From Selaginella moellendorffii (Eukaryota; Streptophyta; Lycopodiopsida; Selaginellales; Selaginellaceae), in the NCBI RefSeq assembly GCF_000143415.4, contig NW_003314309.1:675459-739458 (forward strand): a stretch of DNA of 64,000 bases, given 5' to 3'. The number at the start of each line of letters is the position of its first letter. Positions within the stretch are counted from its first letter, which is position 1. Both the position numbers and the translations under genes were made by a program. This document shows, piece after piece, positions 32,881-44,290 of this stretch. Below the pieces are notes generated by a model, which saw only the letters and a program-made list of their open reading frames with translations, ran no database searches and was not told the DNA's origin.

Positions 32881-33670
32881 ATAAGTATGACCAACTTCAT
32901 CACACGCCTAGCAACGAACATCACAGCCACGACCACGTCCTCGCCTTTGTCCTTGGACTCGAGTAGCAGCAGCATCAACCTCCATGGGAACAGGACCATC
33001 ACTCATAAGAAGTGGAGCTGAAGGACGTGTAGCAAGAAGTGGAAGAGGCGACGTCTCATAACGTTGTGCCAAGCGAAGAGCATCGTCAAGAGTGGCAGGA
33101 GCAAGTGCATGCACAAGTCCGACAAGATCTTGACGAAGTGCTGGCCATAACATTCCTAACTTGATCCGCTCCGACATATTTGGCTCCGCACGAAGCAAAA
33201 GACTTCGGAAACAAATGCCAAATTGCATCACCGACTCAGATGGCCCTTGGCGAAGACAATGCAATTGTTGGAAGGCATCATCACAATCGTCGGCGTGTCC
33301 GAAGGCGCGTTTGAAAATGTCCGGAAGAACACTCCAATTGCCACGAGTGGCTGCGCTCAATCCATTGTACCACTGCAATGCCGTCCCTTGGAGACATGTG
33401 GGGAACTCACGCAAACGTCGAGCATCATCCCAAAAATGATGTGGCAATCACCGTGAAGTGATCGAACCAATGGTACACATCATCCCCAGGATTCCCACGA
33501 AAGAACTCCGGCCGAACGCGAGGATTGGCACCAAGAGCAGGAGGAGTTGTACCATGTGCTGTGAACGCCACCATCAACTGAGTTTGGTTGTTCAATTGCA
33601 AGTGCATAGCATTAAACAATTGAACCAACTGCTACTCTAGACTCAAAGGAGGAGATTGTGGATCGGCCAT
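32881..33670 (-). pseudogene. Gypsy A2 gag, broken
   Basis: Begins at ATG 33670 (MADPQSPPLSLE), meets a TAG at 33632-33634, continues through a typical retrotransposon gag core (RGNPGDDVYHWFDHF, then FPTCLQGTALQWYNG), and ends in a CCHC zinc knuckle whose second position is a TAG (32908-32910). The frame also changes near 33440. It has at least two nonsense changes and one apparent frameshift, so no full-length Gag can be made. Confidence 0.8.
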
Positions 33671-33903
33671 GAAGATGAATGAAAAAGAAAGAGCAAAGGA
33701 AGAGAAATGACAAAAAGCTGGAAAGAAATGGTAAATCTAGACAATGCAAAAAGCTAGATCTAAACCAAAATCCTGAAAGGAAAGAACAGAAGAAAGGAAA
33801 TGGAAAAAGCTAGATCTAGACAATACAAAAGCTAGATCTAAACCAAAATCCCAAATCCAAGCACTCCCCAGGGACAATCAAAGGTGCCCCTCATCTCCAC
33901 CAA

Positions 33904-34081
33904 TGTGAGTGCATGGAATATGGAAAGGGAATACAGAAATGTGCATATCAATTAGCCCAAAAACCCTAGCTTATATTATATAGGAGCGAGTGGTCCGGAT
34001 TGAAACCAATCTGACGGCTACCAAAATCCCACTACGCTAATATTAGTATACGGCATCGTAGCCGTACACTTGGCCCTCACA
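33904..34081 (-). repeat. 5' LTR of gypsy A2
   Basis: 178 bp, matching the 3' LTR. Directly inside it (minus strand) the sequence runs TTGGTGGAGATG, so the primer site would begin TGG one base after the LTR. It does not match the initiator tRNA-Met site. Confidence 0.85.
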
Positions 34082-34254
34082 TAATCATTTTTTTATAGAT
34101 AAATGCATTTTAATTATTAAAATATTTAAAAGCCTTGGTAAGTTTAATATCATACTCTACATATGAAAAAGTTAATATAAAATGTCTATTTATAAAAATA
34201 GCTTGATTTTTATGGACTATATACATATAAATAAAAGGAATAATTCTAAAGCAT

Positions 34255-35431
34255 TGGTAGCACACGTGGTTTTGACCCTTTATCCTATGGTGATTTACCA
34301 TAGGATAACACCACGAAGCGGAACCTAAACCCTCTTTGTGCCACATGACAGATGCCATGTGTCACATGCCACGTGTCCATGCCACGTGTCTATAAGAACC
34401 CGAGGTTCAAGGCCTTGGGCCACTGAACAAAGGAACGGTGCCAAACTCCCAAGCATGGAGCCAAGGAGTGACGGAACCGAACCACGGGGCAACTCCCGAG
34501 CATAAAGCCCAAGGAGCGAAGGGAAAGGAGCCCAGAGCGACTTGGAACAGTCCTAGAGTAACCAGCATCCCAATGCCAGGACCAACACGCAAAACGGAGC
34601 CAAACGGAGTCTGGCGCTATTTTAGCATACCGGTGGCCTAACGCGAGGATATGGGTACTCCACCAACTAGCATGGAATGGAACTTGGGTTTAAACCCAAG
34701 CCGGATGTAGAACAAGGACAAGCACGCAAGCGGGAGCTAGACTATGCCTCAGGTTGGTCGGCCATGCCCGACCTACCCACTATCCCTATTATACATTTGG
34801 AACCCCCCACAGCCCCCCCCCCCCTTGAGGAACACACGCTTTGGGCTTTCACCCTAAGCCTCCCTTAGTATTAGGAGTTAGTCTCTGGGACAAACTCGAA
34901 ACTTACTAAATATGGAATGTCCCTAGATTGCGAATTTGGACATAGGATGAACACCATTGTGTTCAGGACGATCTCTACATTCCGTAGATATGCCAAATGA
35001 GCAAATCTGGACACTTTCCATAAATAGCATTTGGGACCGAATTGAGACTAACACAAAGGGCATGATAGTGAGGGTGTTTGGCAGACAAGGCATGATAGCG
35101 AGGGTGTTTGGCAGACACGGTAAGCTATCATCCGGCGATATTGAGGGACCAATCTCAATACGCGAGGGTTCTTGTCAAGCCAGTGCAAGACAGAGCAAAA
35201 GAGAACTAAGAGCCAGGCCGAGTATGCTCAGCTAGAAACACATAGGAGTTCCTACCTTATGTCCATCTGGCTAAGTACAGGTGCTAAGCCCAGTAAACTA
35301 ACACTTGAACAAGAGGAGCTGATAAAAGGAACCAGCAATACCGACCTCCTGCCATCGTGGCAGTAAGGTAAGAGTGTCCGTAAGGACTAGCCGACAGATA
35401 ACTTTCGATACCTGAAGTCACATTCGCGACA
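34255..35431 (-). repeat. 3' LTR of element D
   Basis: About 1.18 kb. It contains a perfect 12-bp inverted repeat, TTATCCTATGGT...ACCATAGGATAA, at 34279-34307, and a C-run near 34816. An internal doublet GGCATGATAGCGAGGGTGTTTGG is repeated twice at about 35058-35115. Confidence 0.82.
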
Positions 35432-38400
35432 CTCTCCCCCCCTTGGGAAGATCGACGTCCTCGTCGATGCATACTCGAGTCTAGAATACCGCCAAGGAAA
35501 CAACTCCAGAAAAAAGTTCACGGTACTCACACTATGTGAGAAATGCACCAACTTAAATGAGTTAGGAGGCAACCTCTTTGTCTAACGCGGATGCGCTACC
35601 AGCTCAGACACCTTCCGGCCGTCGCCGACAAGGAAATGACCAACGGAGTCAGCCACCCTTGCTGCTCTGGGTGTCACCCAGCTACAAAAGTGTGATATGC
35701 CCCTGCCCGCAGAGACCTAGAGAGAGAAGCCAGAGGCCCCAACCCTCCTGAGCAAAGAAACCAAACCCGTCGGTAAGGTTTAGATAGACTACTGTAAACA
35801 GGCAGTTAGAGTTGTTTACACAGTCACGCCCTTTCAACGGAACAAGGAACATCGACAAAGAGGCGGGTTATGTGACCAGTTAACAGTAGCTACCCCATGA
35901 CTAGAGATTTCACCATGCACACGAAGTGCCGAAGCCAGTCTGCCCATTACTGGCCCAAACTCAAAGATCAATAGATGGACAATATCAAAGTCAAAAACAA
36001 TGATATCTTAGAGTCTTAAGTATCAGTGATTATATCTTAGATTAGAACACAAAAGTATTCCAAGTATGTTATCATCTGATAAACTAGTAGGATAGTAGAG
36101 GAACCACCAAGATCATTAAAATTGGTAAACACAAAATACACCATCCAACAAAATTCAATAGCTAGTATATCATCAAGGAAACTCAATGATGAAACTTAAC
36201 TACCGAAGATGGCAGACAGTATGCCAAATAACTTACTAAAGATAACTTATAGCACATAAAGGATTATCGACTAACAAGCAAAATGCTCGCGAATGTATCA
36301 CCCAAAGGAAATAACATCCGAATCTATCAAAGTGAACTCAAGCAATAATCAACAGAATAGAATGAATGTTCCATGGCCAACAAACACTCGTTCATGCCAA
36401 CTATCACACTAGCCAATCTGAATAGACCCCGGCCAACAATACCAAGGAACTAGAGTTGCTCTAGCAAGTGTCAGCAACATCCCATCAATGTCTTAAACCC
36501 AAGAGACCAATCCAAAGCAAACCACAAAGAACATGTGGTATTGCGAAAAGCCAAAAGCCTTCAAAGAGAACAACTAACCATCATAAAAGAACATCAATCA
36601 TCCCATCAATAAAGAGATGCTGAATCATCATCGAAGAAAGAATCCACCATCCTAAAGAATGGCAAATCATTCTATATCAACAATAATCAAGCAAAGCCTT
36701 TTTGATAAGGATAATCAACTATCCTAGATGATAATTAATCATCACCAATGATTGCCATATGCAAATACTAACTTCAACATTGAAGCTAATGAGCCAAAAT
36801 GCATTCCCCAACAACTTTTAACAAATGGAACAATTAGCATAAACTCAAAGAACCAAAAGCTTACAAAAGTCTATAGCCAAGTCATGCCTAGCAATGATCA
36901 CAAGTCTCGCATGAACTAACTTCAATGCTAAGAAGAAAATCATGGTATAATCCATAATATCCTCTTCAACACATCCATAAGCTAAACTTCAGAATGCAAA
37001 GCTAATGAAGAGCATGTCTGCATCAATCCAAAAGCTAAGCATAACAAAGCTATGCTCAATAAGTGATCATCAAACGATCCTCCATGAATCCATCTATAGC
37101 AAAACGTAACTCACATCATAACAAGCACAAGAAGAATCATCAATGATCGATATATTCCAACTCAAATCCAATAAGGATTCAAATATTCCAATATCAATCA
37201 TTAACTCTTCATCTTGTAAAGTTAGTGTTATCCACGACTAAATCACTTTTCAAGGAAAAGCTGAAGCTCAACCCCTACTAAATAACCTCGTTTAGAACAC
37301 AACTAACTCAAACTTGCCACTCAGTTCATTTGAACGTCAACATAGTTGCGAACTAGCAAATGTACGAATGCCAATAACACAAAGCCATAGCCAAATCATC
37401 AACACTATCTTCATTAAGACTAATGAAACTCGACATCAATCTTGCGGAGAGACATTTCATTTCACTGAAATCTCAACATCAACAATGTCAACGACAAGGC
37501 ATCACCTCAGTGCCACCAACACTAGAACAAAGCTAGAAGAAAGCACGAGTGTATCACCACTCAAAGCTCTCTAGCAACCAAGCTAACCAAAGTCGGAGAT
37601 ACTTTACTCAGTATCCGAGACCAATCCTTTAGCAAAACTCAGTTATAGATAACACTTCTTCAAGGAGTGAATCACCATATCCAAGACTCCATAAAATCCA
37701 ACACTATGAACTAAACGCAACCAAATGATATCAACAGAGGTAGAGTCGACATGCCAACATGGAAACCCATGTAACTTTAACGACACGATCCTCCGCAACA
37801 CCATCCGGTAAAGCAAGCCCATCACTGCTAATTCTTCATCGAGTGAAGCAAGTATCAACAGTCCTTGACAAAGTCTACAAGCAATCACTAGTTGCAAAGC
37901 AACCAACAATCACTCTTCAACTTGCCTTCACAAGACCCAAACACTAAACTCTTGCCATCGAGTCATACACTTGTCCAACATGAACGTAACACCCCAGATA
38001 TGAGATAAAGGTTCATGGACAAGCACAAACTAAATGACCACTTGAATGCTACTCTGGTGCGATTAGCTCTACAATGCATTTAGTCACTAGCTCTGAGCAT
38101 ACCTAGAAGAGGCTAGCTATGCATGACCAACACTTAGCCGAAACTAAAGCGAAGACCATGAGATGGACTCATATCGGTACACAACCTCCTCATAGACAAA
38201 GCTATAGTACGGGTACCAACATCTCAAACTCAAACAACTAAGTTAAACATCACCATCCTTAGCCAAGGTGCAGGGCCACCAAGACCAAGTCAAGATCAGT
38301 GAGAGCTCACTACTCTCATAGAGTCTAACGAAATGCAAAGTGCAACCTGCCACCAAGCATAACACTACAAAAGAAAAGCATAAGGGTCACCTTTCTAGAA

Positions 38401-40351
38401 AAGTGCAACGGCCACTTTTCTACACTAACTCCAGACTCTATCCAACTCAATTGCCTTAGCTCCAAAAGTCAGCATCCCTTTCGGGCCGCATCATACAAAC
38501 TACATACTAAGGTCTAAGCTAACCGAAGTCAACTCTAACCCCTTCACTAGTTTGTATTGGCTTTCGAAAACGGAATGGTTTTCGGACAAAGTGATAACAG
38601 ATCAGCCATTGGAAAAGTCTAAGAAAATTTGTGGAAAATTTCCATCCTAGAGAAAGAATGACTCTTAGTCCAGGGATACAAACTTTCAAGACTCAACCAA
38701 CTTCTTTCTACTAACAACTTCACATAGGTTCACCTCAACACAAATTCTCATGACCCATAGTATGCTTAAGCCTCGAACATCTTTTGCCTATTCTTTCGAC
38801 ATCCAACTCTAACATCCATAAAGTGCAAAGTGAACATCCAAGGCTTGATCACGAAGACCACATTTTCGGATATTCACATTGCATTAACACTCTTCTTCAA
38901 CCACCTTCAAGATCCAATGTGAAGCTAAAACACTAACAAGAAAAATAACATGGAAAATCAAGCTCTAAGGAAAATTCCTCATCACTCAAAATAACAATGC
39001 CACTTCCACTAACACAAGTGCTAGTGATGTCAATGCCCCAACTACACATCTTCTCCATCCAACAATCTACTCCAAGTGCTAATGGATCAACCAGCAAGCC
39101 ATAGCAAGCAAATGCTATAACCCTTTCCAACACTTCAATGGGCAAACTCTCAAGGAAACAAGGAACCAACTTAAGCTTAGCATAATGGACCACTATCGAG
39201 AATCTAGTCAAAGCTACTACAATGCTACTTTATGCAAGTAGACTAGCTTCTCCTTCAACCACTTTGGGGTTGATCATTCTTTAACCAAGCAACTTCGTAA
39301 ACACATTGCTCATTATCACATGGTTATGATATAGAAATCACAATGACTTGATCATTAATTGAGCAACACCACAAGCAACACCCATGTCATTACTTCAAAG
39401 GTTTATGTGAGTATCAAGTGTCAACTCGATTCGACAAAATGCAATATAAATGCCACACTCCATCGATAGAGATTTATAACATCTAACACCACTAACTTTT
39501 GTTAACAACATGGACAAGCTCATGCCACTCTCTTTCCGACCAAACTCAAAACTAATCCAACACCAAGCTACTCAAAGAGCAATAGCAAGGTTCCCCGGAA
39601 AAGAATTGAGCATTGCAACCCAAGTCTTCTAATAGCAAGCCTAGACAAAATGGTATAACGCTTCACCGTTATCCATCCCACAACTTGCCATTTGTAAGAC
39701 TATCATTTCCAACATGCATCAAGGTAGGGACTCTTGATTGCATAATGTGAACACAAGTAATGAGTCACACCTTGTTGCAAATCATCTTTCTGAGAAGAGA
39801 AAATGATTTACGTGTTTGATCCTTCGTCCCTAATGACTCTCTTTTCGGTCTCATCTTCGACTAAACCTCAAGCTTGCTTTCACACTGCCTTTAGTCCAAT
39901 CCAAGAAAAGTTTATGAGAGAGCACGACAATGACTACTCAAACCAATAGACTAATCCTTATAGTCTTGACTGATCCACTTATAACCATGCCTAGGAAGGA
40001 TCCACTAGTGCCGTGCTAAACAGCTACGGACCAGCCTATTTGCCACTCATAGCAAATCTAGGGAAGGTTTGCTTTCACTCACGGTACATGGAACAACTCA
40101 TGGAACCACCGATAGGCTAACATTAATCCTGCCAACTCAAAGTGTAACCTCAAGTTGCTAATGCGCCTCACTCACGAGCCCAAGAGCAAGCTCACATTGT
40201 TAGGTACAAAAAGTAACCAAAACCATACCCAAGGAATGAATGTGAACCCTTTGCACCATAACGTGTACCCACTCGGATCATCGTTTTCATCTCTGCGTAT
40301 GCAATGAGACTAGTTGCCCAATCTCATTGAATAGTACTCGCTGAGACTCTT
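35432..40351 (-). other. Interior of element D, no coding sequence seen
   Basis: AC-rich on the plus strand, with the longest open frames about 90 residues and none with a recognised domain. Near 35571-35620 the minus strand reads GAGCTGGTAGCGC, which resembles a tRNA D-arm, but no matching T-arm follows. Otherwise nothing was identified. Confidence 0.55.
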
Positions 40352-40363
40352 TCTCTGATACCA
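40352..40363 (-). other. Element D primer binding site
   Basis: On the minus strand TGGTATCAGAGA, complementary to the 3' end of initiator tRNA-Met, two bases from the 5' LTR edge at 40366. Confidence 0.82.
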
Positions 40364-40365
40364 AA

Positions 40366-40957
40366 TGTAGCGCACGTGGTTTTGACCCTTTATCCTATGG
40401 TGATTTACCATAGGATAACACCACGAAGCGGAACCTAAACCCTCTTTGTGCCACGTGATGGATGCCACGTGTCACATGCCACGTGTCCATAAGAACCCGA
40501 GGTTCAGGGCCTTGGGCCACTGAACAAAGGAACGGTGCCAAACTCCCAAGCATGGAGCCAAGGAGTGACGGAACCGAACCACGGAGCAACTCCCGAGCAT
40601 AAAGCCCAAGGAGCAAAGGGAAAAGAGCCTGGAGCGACTTGGAACAGTCCTAGAGTAACCAGCATCCCAATGCCAGGACCAACACGCAAAACGGAGCCAA
40701 ACGGAGTCTGGCACTATTTTAGCATACCGGTGGCCTAACGCGAGGATATGGGTACTCCACCAACTAGCATGGAATGGAACTTGGGCTTAAACCCAAGCTG
40801 GACGCAGAACAAGGACAGGCATGCAAGCGGGAGCTAGACTATGCCTCAGGTTGGTCGGCCATGCCCGACCTACCCACTATCCCTATTATACATTTGGAAC
40901 CCCCCACAGCCCCCCCCCCCCCCCTTGAGGAACACACGCTTTGGGCTTTCACCCTAA
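40366..40957 (-). repeat. 5' LTR of element D, first part
   Basis: Matches 34255-34854 of the 3' LTR, including the palindrome at 40389-40417, up to ACCCTAA, where LARD2 is inserted. The LTR resumes after the duplicated CCTAA at 48463. Confidence 0.85.
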
Positions 40958-42629
40958 TGTAAGCGACTAAATTTTCCATTCTACTTTAGTCACTTAACCA
41001 CACCTCTGACCACTTGGAGGAGTCTCATTCACAACCTCCATAAGTCCAATCCAGGACTTGGGGCTTGCTAGCCCCGAGAATAGCATCCATGCCACTCAAC
41101 TTTTGCACTTGGTCCAAGTGCTCCACGTGTCCGATCCCATGACCGACACTCAAAGGTACCACCGACATAGCAGCCCGTTACGCTAAGGCCATGCCCAATC
41201 ACCTTTGCCACACTGGTAGTCCAACACCACTTGCATCACCGTCTTGGCTCTCCAAGACTAGGCAAACCATCCGTGAGTGGTCATCTCAGATCCACTCCTT
41301 AGTATCCTTAGGATGCCCACCGACAAGGGGAATAGCCTTCCCCAATATTCCTTTGTCAGTCCCCACTAAGTCCCTTTTTGCCCCTGGCCGTGTTTGTCAA
41401 CACTGCCACTGGATCGAGACCCACAGGCCCGACCACTAAGTCCCACGGTCCTCTGGGACTTCCTCACCACACGACTGTGTCCTTGGTCACTACCCCAGAG
41501 GACTGCTCCTCTTCCTTTCCACAGTCTGGGCCTTTGGGACAACATTTCGGAACACCGTGGCCTTACGCGAGCCACCTGGGTACTCTCCTCGCCTTCTGCC
41601 CTTGGGTGCTCTAGCCATGGGCTTAGAGCGGGTTCCGTTGAGCCACACCAGGTATCCAAGTAGGTAGTGCCACCCACACTTGGACTGGGAGCATCGGCCA
41701 GTCGATCTCCCGGGGGAACTAGAGCCGGCTCTTGAACACTTCACCAAGCTACCCCGCTTGTCGGTCTGTGTTCACTCTAGTCTTGGACTTCCCAGTGGGC
41801 AGCTCATCACCCAACACTGGGTCCGGCCTTCCTGGGCCAAACTAGCCTTTCCTGGCCAAACTGGCTCCACTGCAGTCCTCCCCCTACTATACTTTTGGAG
41901 CTCACCAAACCCCCCAGGGTCTGGGAGACGAACGCTTTGGGCTTTCACCCTCTCAGGCTCCGGACTCGGACTCGGACTCGGACTCGGACTCGGACTCGGA
42001 TTCGGACTCGGACTCGGGCTCGGGCTCGGTCTCGGCCTCGGCCTCGGTCTCGGTCTCGGTCCCGATCTCGGTCTCGGTCTCGGTCTCGGTCCCGGTCTCG
42101 GTCTCGACTTCGGACTCGACTTCGGACTCCATCTCGGACTCCATCTCGGACTCCATCTCGGACTCCATCTCGGACTCCATTTCGGGTCCATCTCGGGTCT
42201 ATCTCGGACTCCATCTCGGACTCCATTTTGGGTCCATCTCGGGTCCACCTCGGACTCCATCTCGGACTCCATCTCGGACTCCATCTCGGGTCCATCTCGG
42301 ACTCCATCTCGGACTCCATCTCGGGTCCATCTCGGACTCCACTTCGGACTCCAACTCGGGTCCATTTCGGACTCCACTTCGGACTCCAACGCGGGTCCAT
42401 CTCGGACTCCACTTCGGACTCCAACTCGGGTCCCTTTTTGGAGCCTTGCCTTTTTCTCGCTTCGTGCTCGTTCCTCGAGCACTTCGTTGGGAGTTCCACT
42501 CCCGCTCTTGACTTTTCAAGTCGGAGCTTTTGGTCCAAACGTGTTACGCTCGTTTGGCTCTCGCTTCGGCCACTACCATGTGGCGCCCTTCCAGCTCCAC
42601 TTTGGGGCCTAGGGATTTTGTGTCTCACA
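40958..42629 (-). repeat. 3' LTR of LARD2
   Basis: 1672 bp. The minisatellite (CGGACTCCATCT on the plus strand) spans about 41960-42430. It is GC-rich and shorter than in LARD1. Confidence 0.85.
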
Positions 42630-42732
42630 ACTCCACCACCCATAGACGAAGTTCGATGTCCTCATCGAACGGTGAACAATTTTATAAAGTAACACCCGCA
42701 TGTGTTACCATTTCCATCCTTGGCGCGTAGCC

Positions 42733-42875
42733 AATATTTGTCAATGGTGTGACATTGAAGGCTCACCATGCCTTCTCCATATTCGTCAATGGTTGGACAT
42801 TAAAGGCTCACCATGCCTTCTCCATATTCGTCAATGGTTGGACATTGAAGGCTCACCATGCCTTTTGCATATCCT
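42733..42875. repeat. Three tandem copies of a roughly 53-bp unit in LARD2
   Basis: Units of GACATT(G/A)AAGGCTCACCATGCCTT followed by a CTCCATATTCGTCAATGGTTG-type stretch, repeated three times. LARD1 has about two copies at the equivalent place (25120-25215). Confidence 0.75.
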
Positions 42876-44182
42876 CTAAGGAGGGTAGTCTCTCCAACTT
42901 AGAGACTGATTGGACCACATATAGTGGTTCTCTCCTTTTATTGGTTTAGTTCTCGCTAAACCTCTTAGAGACCCTTCTCTAAGTCAATCCCACTACTCCT
43001 TCTCGAGTAGTCTCAATTTCCATCGATATAACCTTTGCACTTTGGAACTTTGAATTTTGACTTCTTGCAGTCAATTTCCTAGGTGTCTCCGACACCTTGC
43101 CTTGCACCTTTTGTGCAACTCCACTTCCCATCCTAGGAAGTTCTCTACTCGAGGGCACCATCATCCTCTCTTCTATTTCGTGCCAAAGTTCCAGTTATCA
43201 TACTTTGTGCTAGGGCTGTTCATGGCCCTATCATTTGGCTACCTTACCGCTCCCTCCTTTGGAGCTTCCACTTTCGCCAAATCGGAGCATTTCGGAATCC
43301 CTCCTTGGAAACACACTTCCTTTCCCGCAACTTGTTAGCGTCCAACACGTTAGTGTTCCTCGCCTAACTTTGTCACTTGGATTCCTTCCAAGGGATTCCA
43401 CGGCCCTATCTTGGCCACTCATCTTTTGCTCCTATCCGTTGATTGTTGCACCAAGCAACATCGAATCTCTACCTCCCTTCTTGAGGTATTGTTTCGGTTC
43501 CATAGCAAAGACTCTTCTTTGCCAAGTCCGGAGGATGTTCACCCCTAGTACGTCTCTTTAGCATCTTCTGCTATGGGCTCTATCCACGGCCCAACTTCGT
43601 GACCCTCCCATGGGTCTTTTATAGAGACTACTTTCCTCGGACTCACTATGCCATCGCACGGACATAGTTTATTCCCTTAGGTGCTCTTCCCACTTGGTCA
43701 TCACGACCAAGCCACACCACCTTAAACAGTTCAATTTCAACATTTTGAACCAGGAACTTCATTCCTTAGCCAACCAAGGACCTTGTCCTTATCTGGCCAT
43801 AAGATCACCTAGTGATCTCACCTTGGCACCTTAACAGAGTTGCCAAGAGGTACTTGGTCTTCTAGACCTCCAAGTTGTTGACTATAACCCCGGGGGCATC
43901 CCCCACACTTGGCGGTGCACCCAAGCCAGCCCTTCCGGCCAAGGGTTCATAGCAACTGAGATTAGGTGTCCCCATCTCACTCACCACGACCTTGGTGCCA
44001 CTTGCACCAAAGCGTTCAAGTTAGATATGCCGAGCTTTCACACTAAGCAATCTAACCGTGCATCACGACTCCGAGGCATCCCTCGCTTGGCGGTGTGCCC
44101 AAACCAGTCTCCCCACTGAGAGTCCATGACCACCGAAATATGAGTGTCCTCATATTCCAAACCATCACCACGCCCTAGTGAT

Positions 44183-44290
44183 TTGGGACTCGAACCCAAG
44201 CACTAGAGGGTTGGGACTCGAACCCAACCTCCGTATATGCATCTACGGACGGCATCACACAAGATGCCTGGCGTGACTCCCCACGCCGGT
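44183..44290 (-). other. Structured block with T-arm mimics (LARD2 copy)
   Basis: Minus-strand counterpart of 23684-23791. Two T-arm shapes, 44183-44199 and 44211-44227, have perfect 5-bp TTGGG/CCCAA stems around a TTCGAGT loop. The TCCGTA/TACGGA and GGCGTG/CACGCC hairpins are also kept. Confidence 0.6.

Larger units (their letters stand above)
29069..34081 (-). mobile_element. Ty3/gypsy retrotransposon A2, nearly intact structure
   Basis: 5.0-kb element on the minus strand with short LTRs at 33904-34081 (5') and 29069-29243 (3'), both TGTGAG...CTCACA in plus-strand reading. The flanks share a 4-bp target duplication TAAT (29065-29068 and 34082-34085). Before the 3' LTR a purine tract (AGAAGAGGGGATGA on the minus strand) fits the polypurine tract. 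Gag and pol are recognisable but carry nonsense changes. The two LTRs differ at roughly eight bases plus a small indel by eye, so the insertion is not fresh. It inserted about 40 bp from the end of A1. Confidence 0.88.

Noticed and set aside
35571-35620. tRNA-like D-arm sequence (GAGCTGGTAGCGC) in element D
   Set aside because: No T-arm or acceptor stem at the right distance, so not a tRNA gene.
38933-39211. 92-codon minus-strand frame inside element D
   Set aside because: Too short, no recognisable gag, protease or other retroelement motif, and flanked by stops.
41378-41677. 78-103-codon frames in LARD LTRs shared by all copies
   Set aside because: They are simply conserved because the LTR is repeated. 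No ATG context, domain or frame selection was seen.
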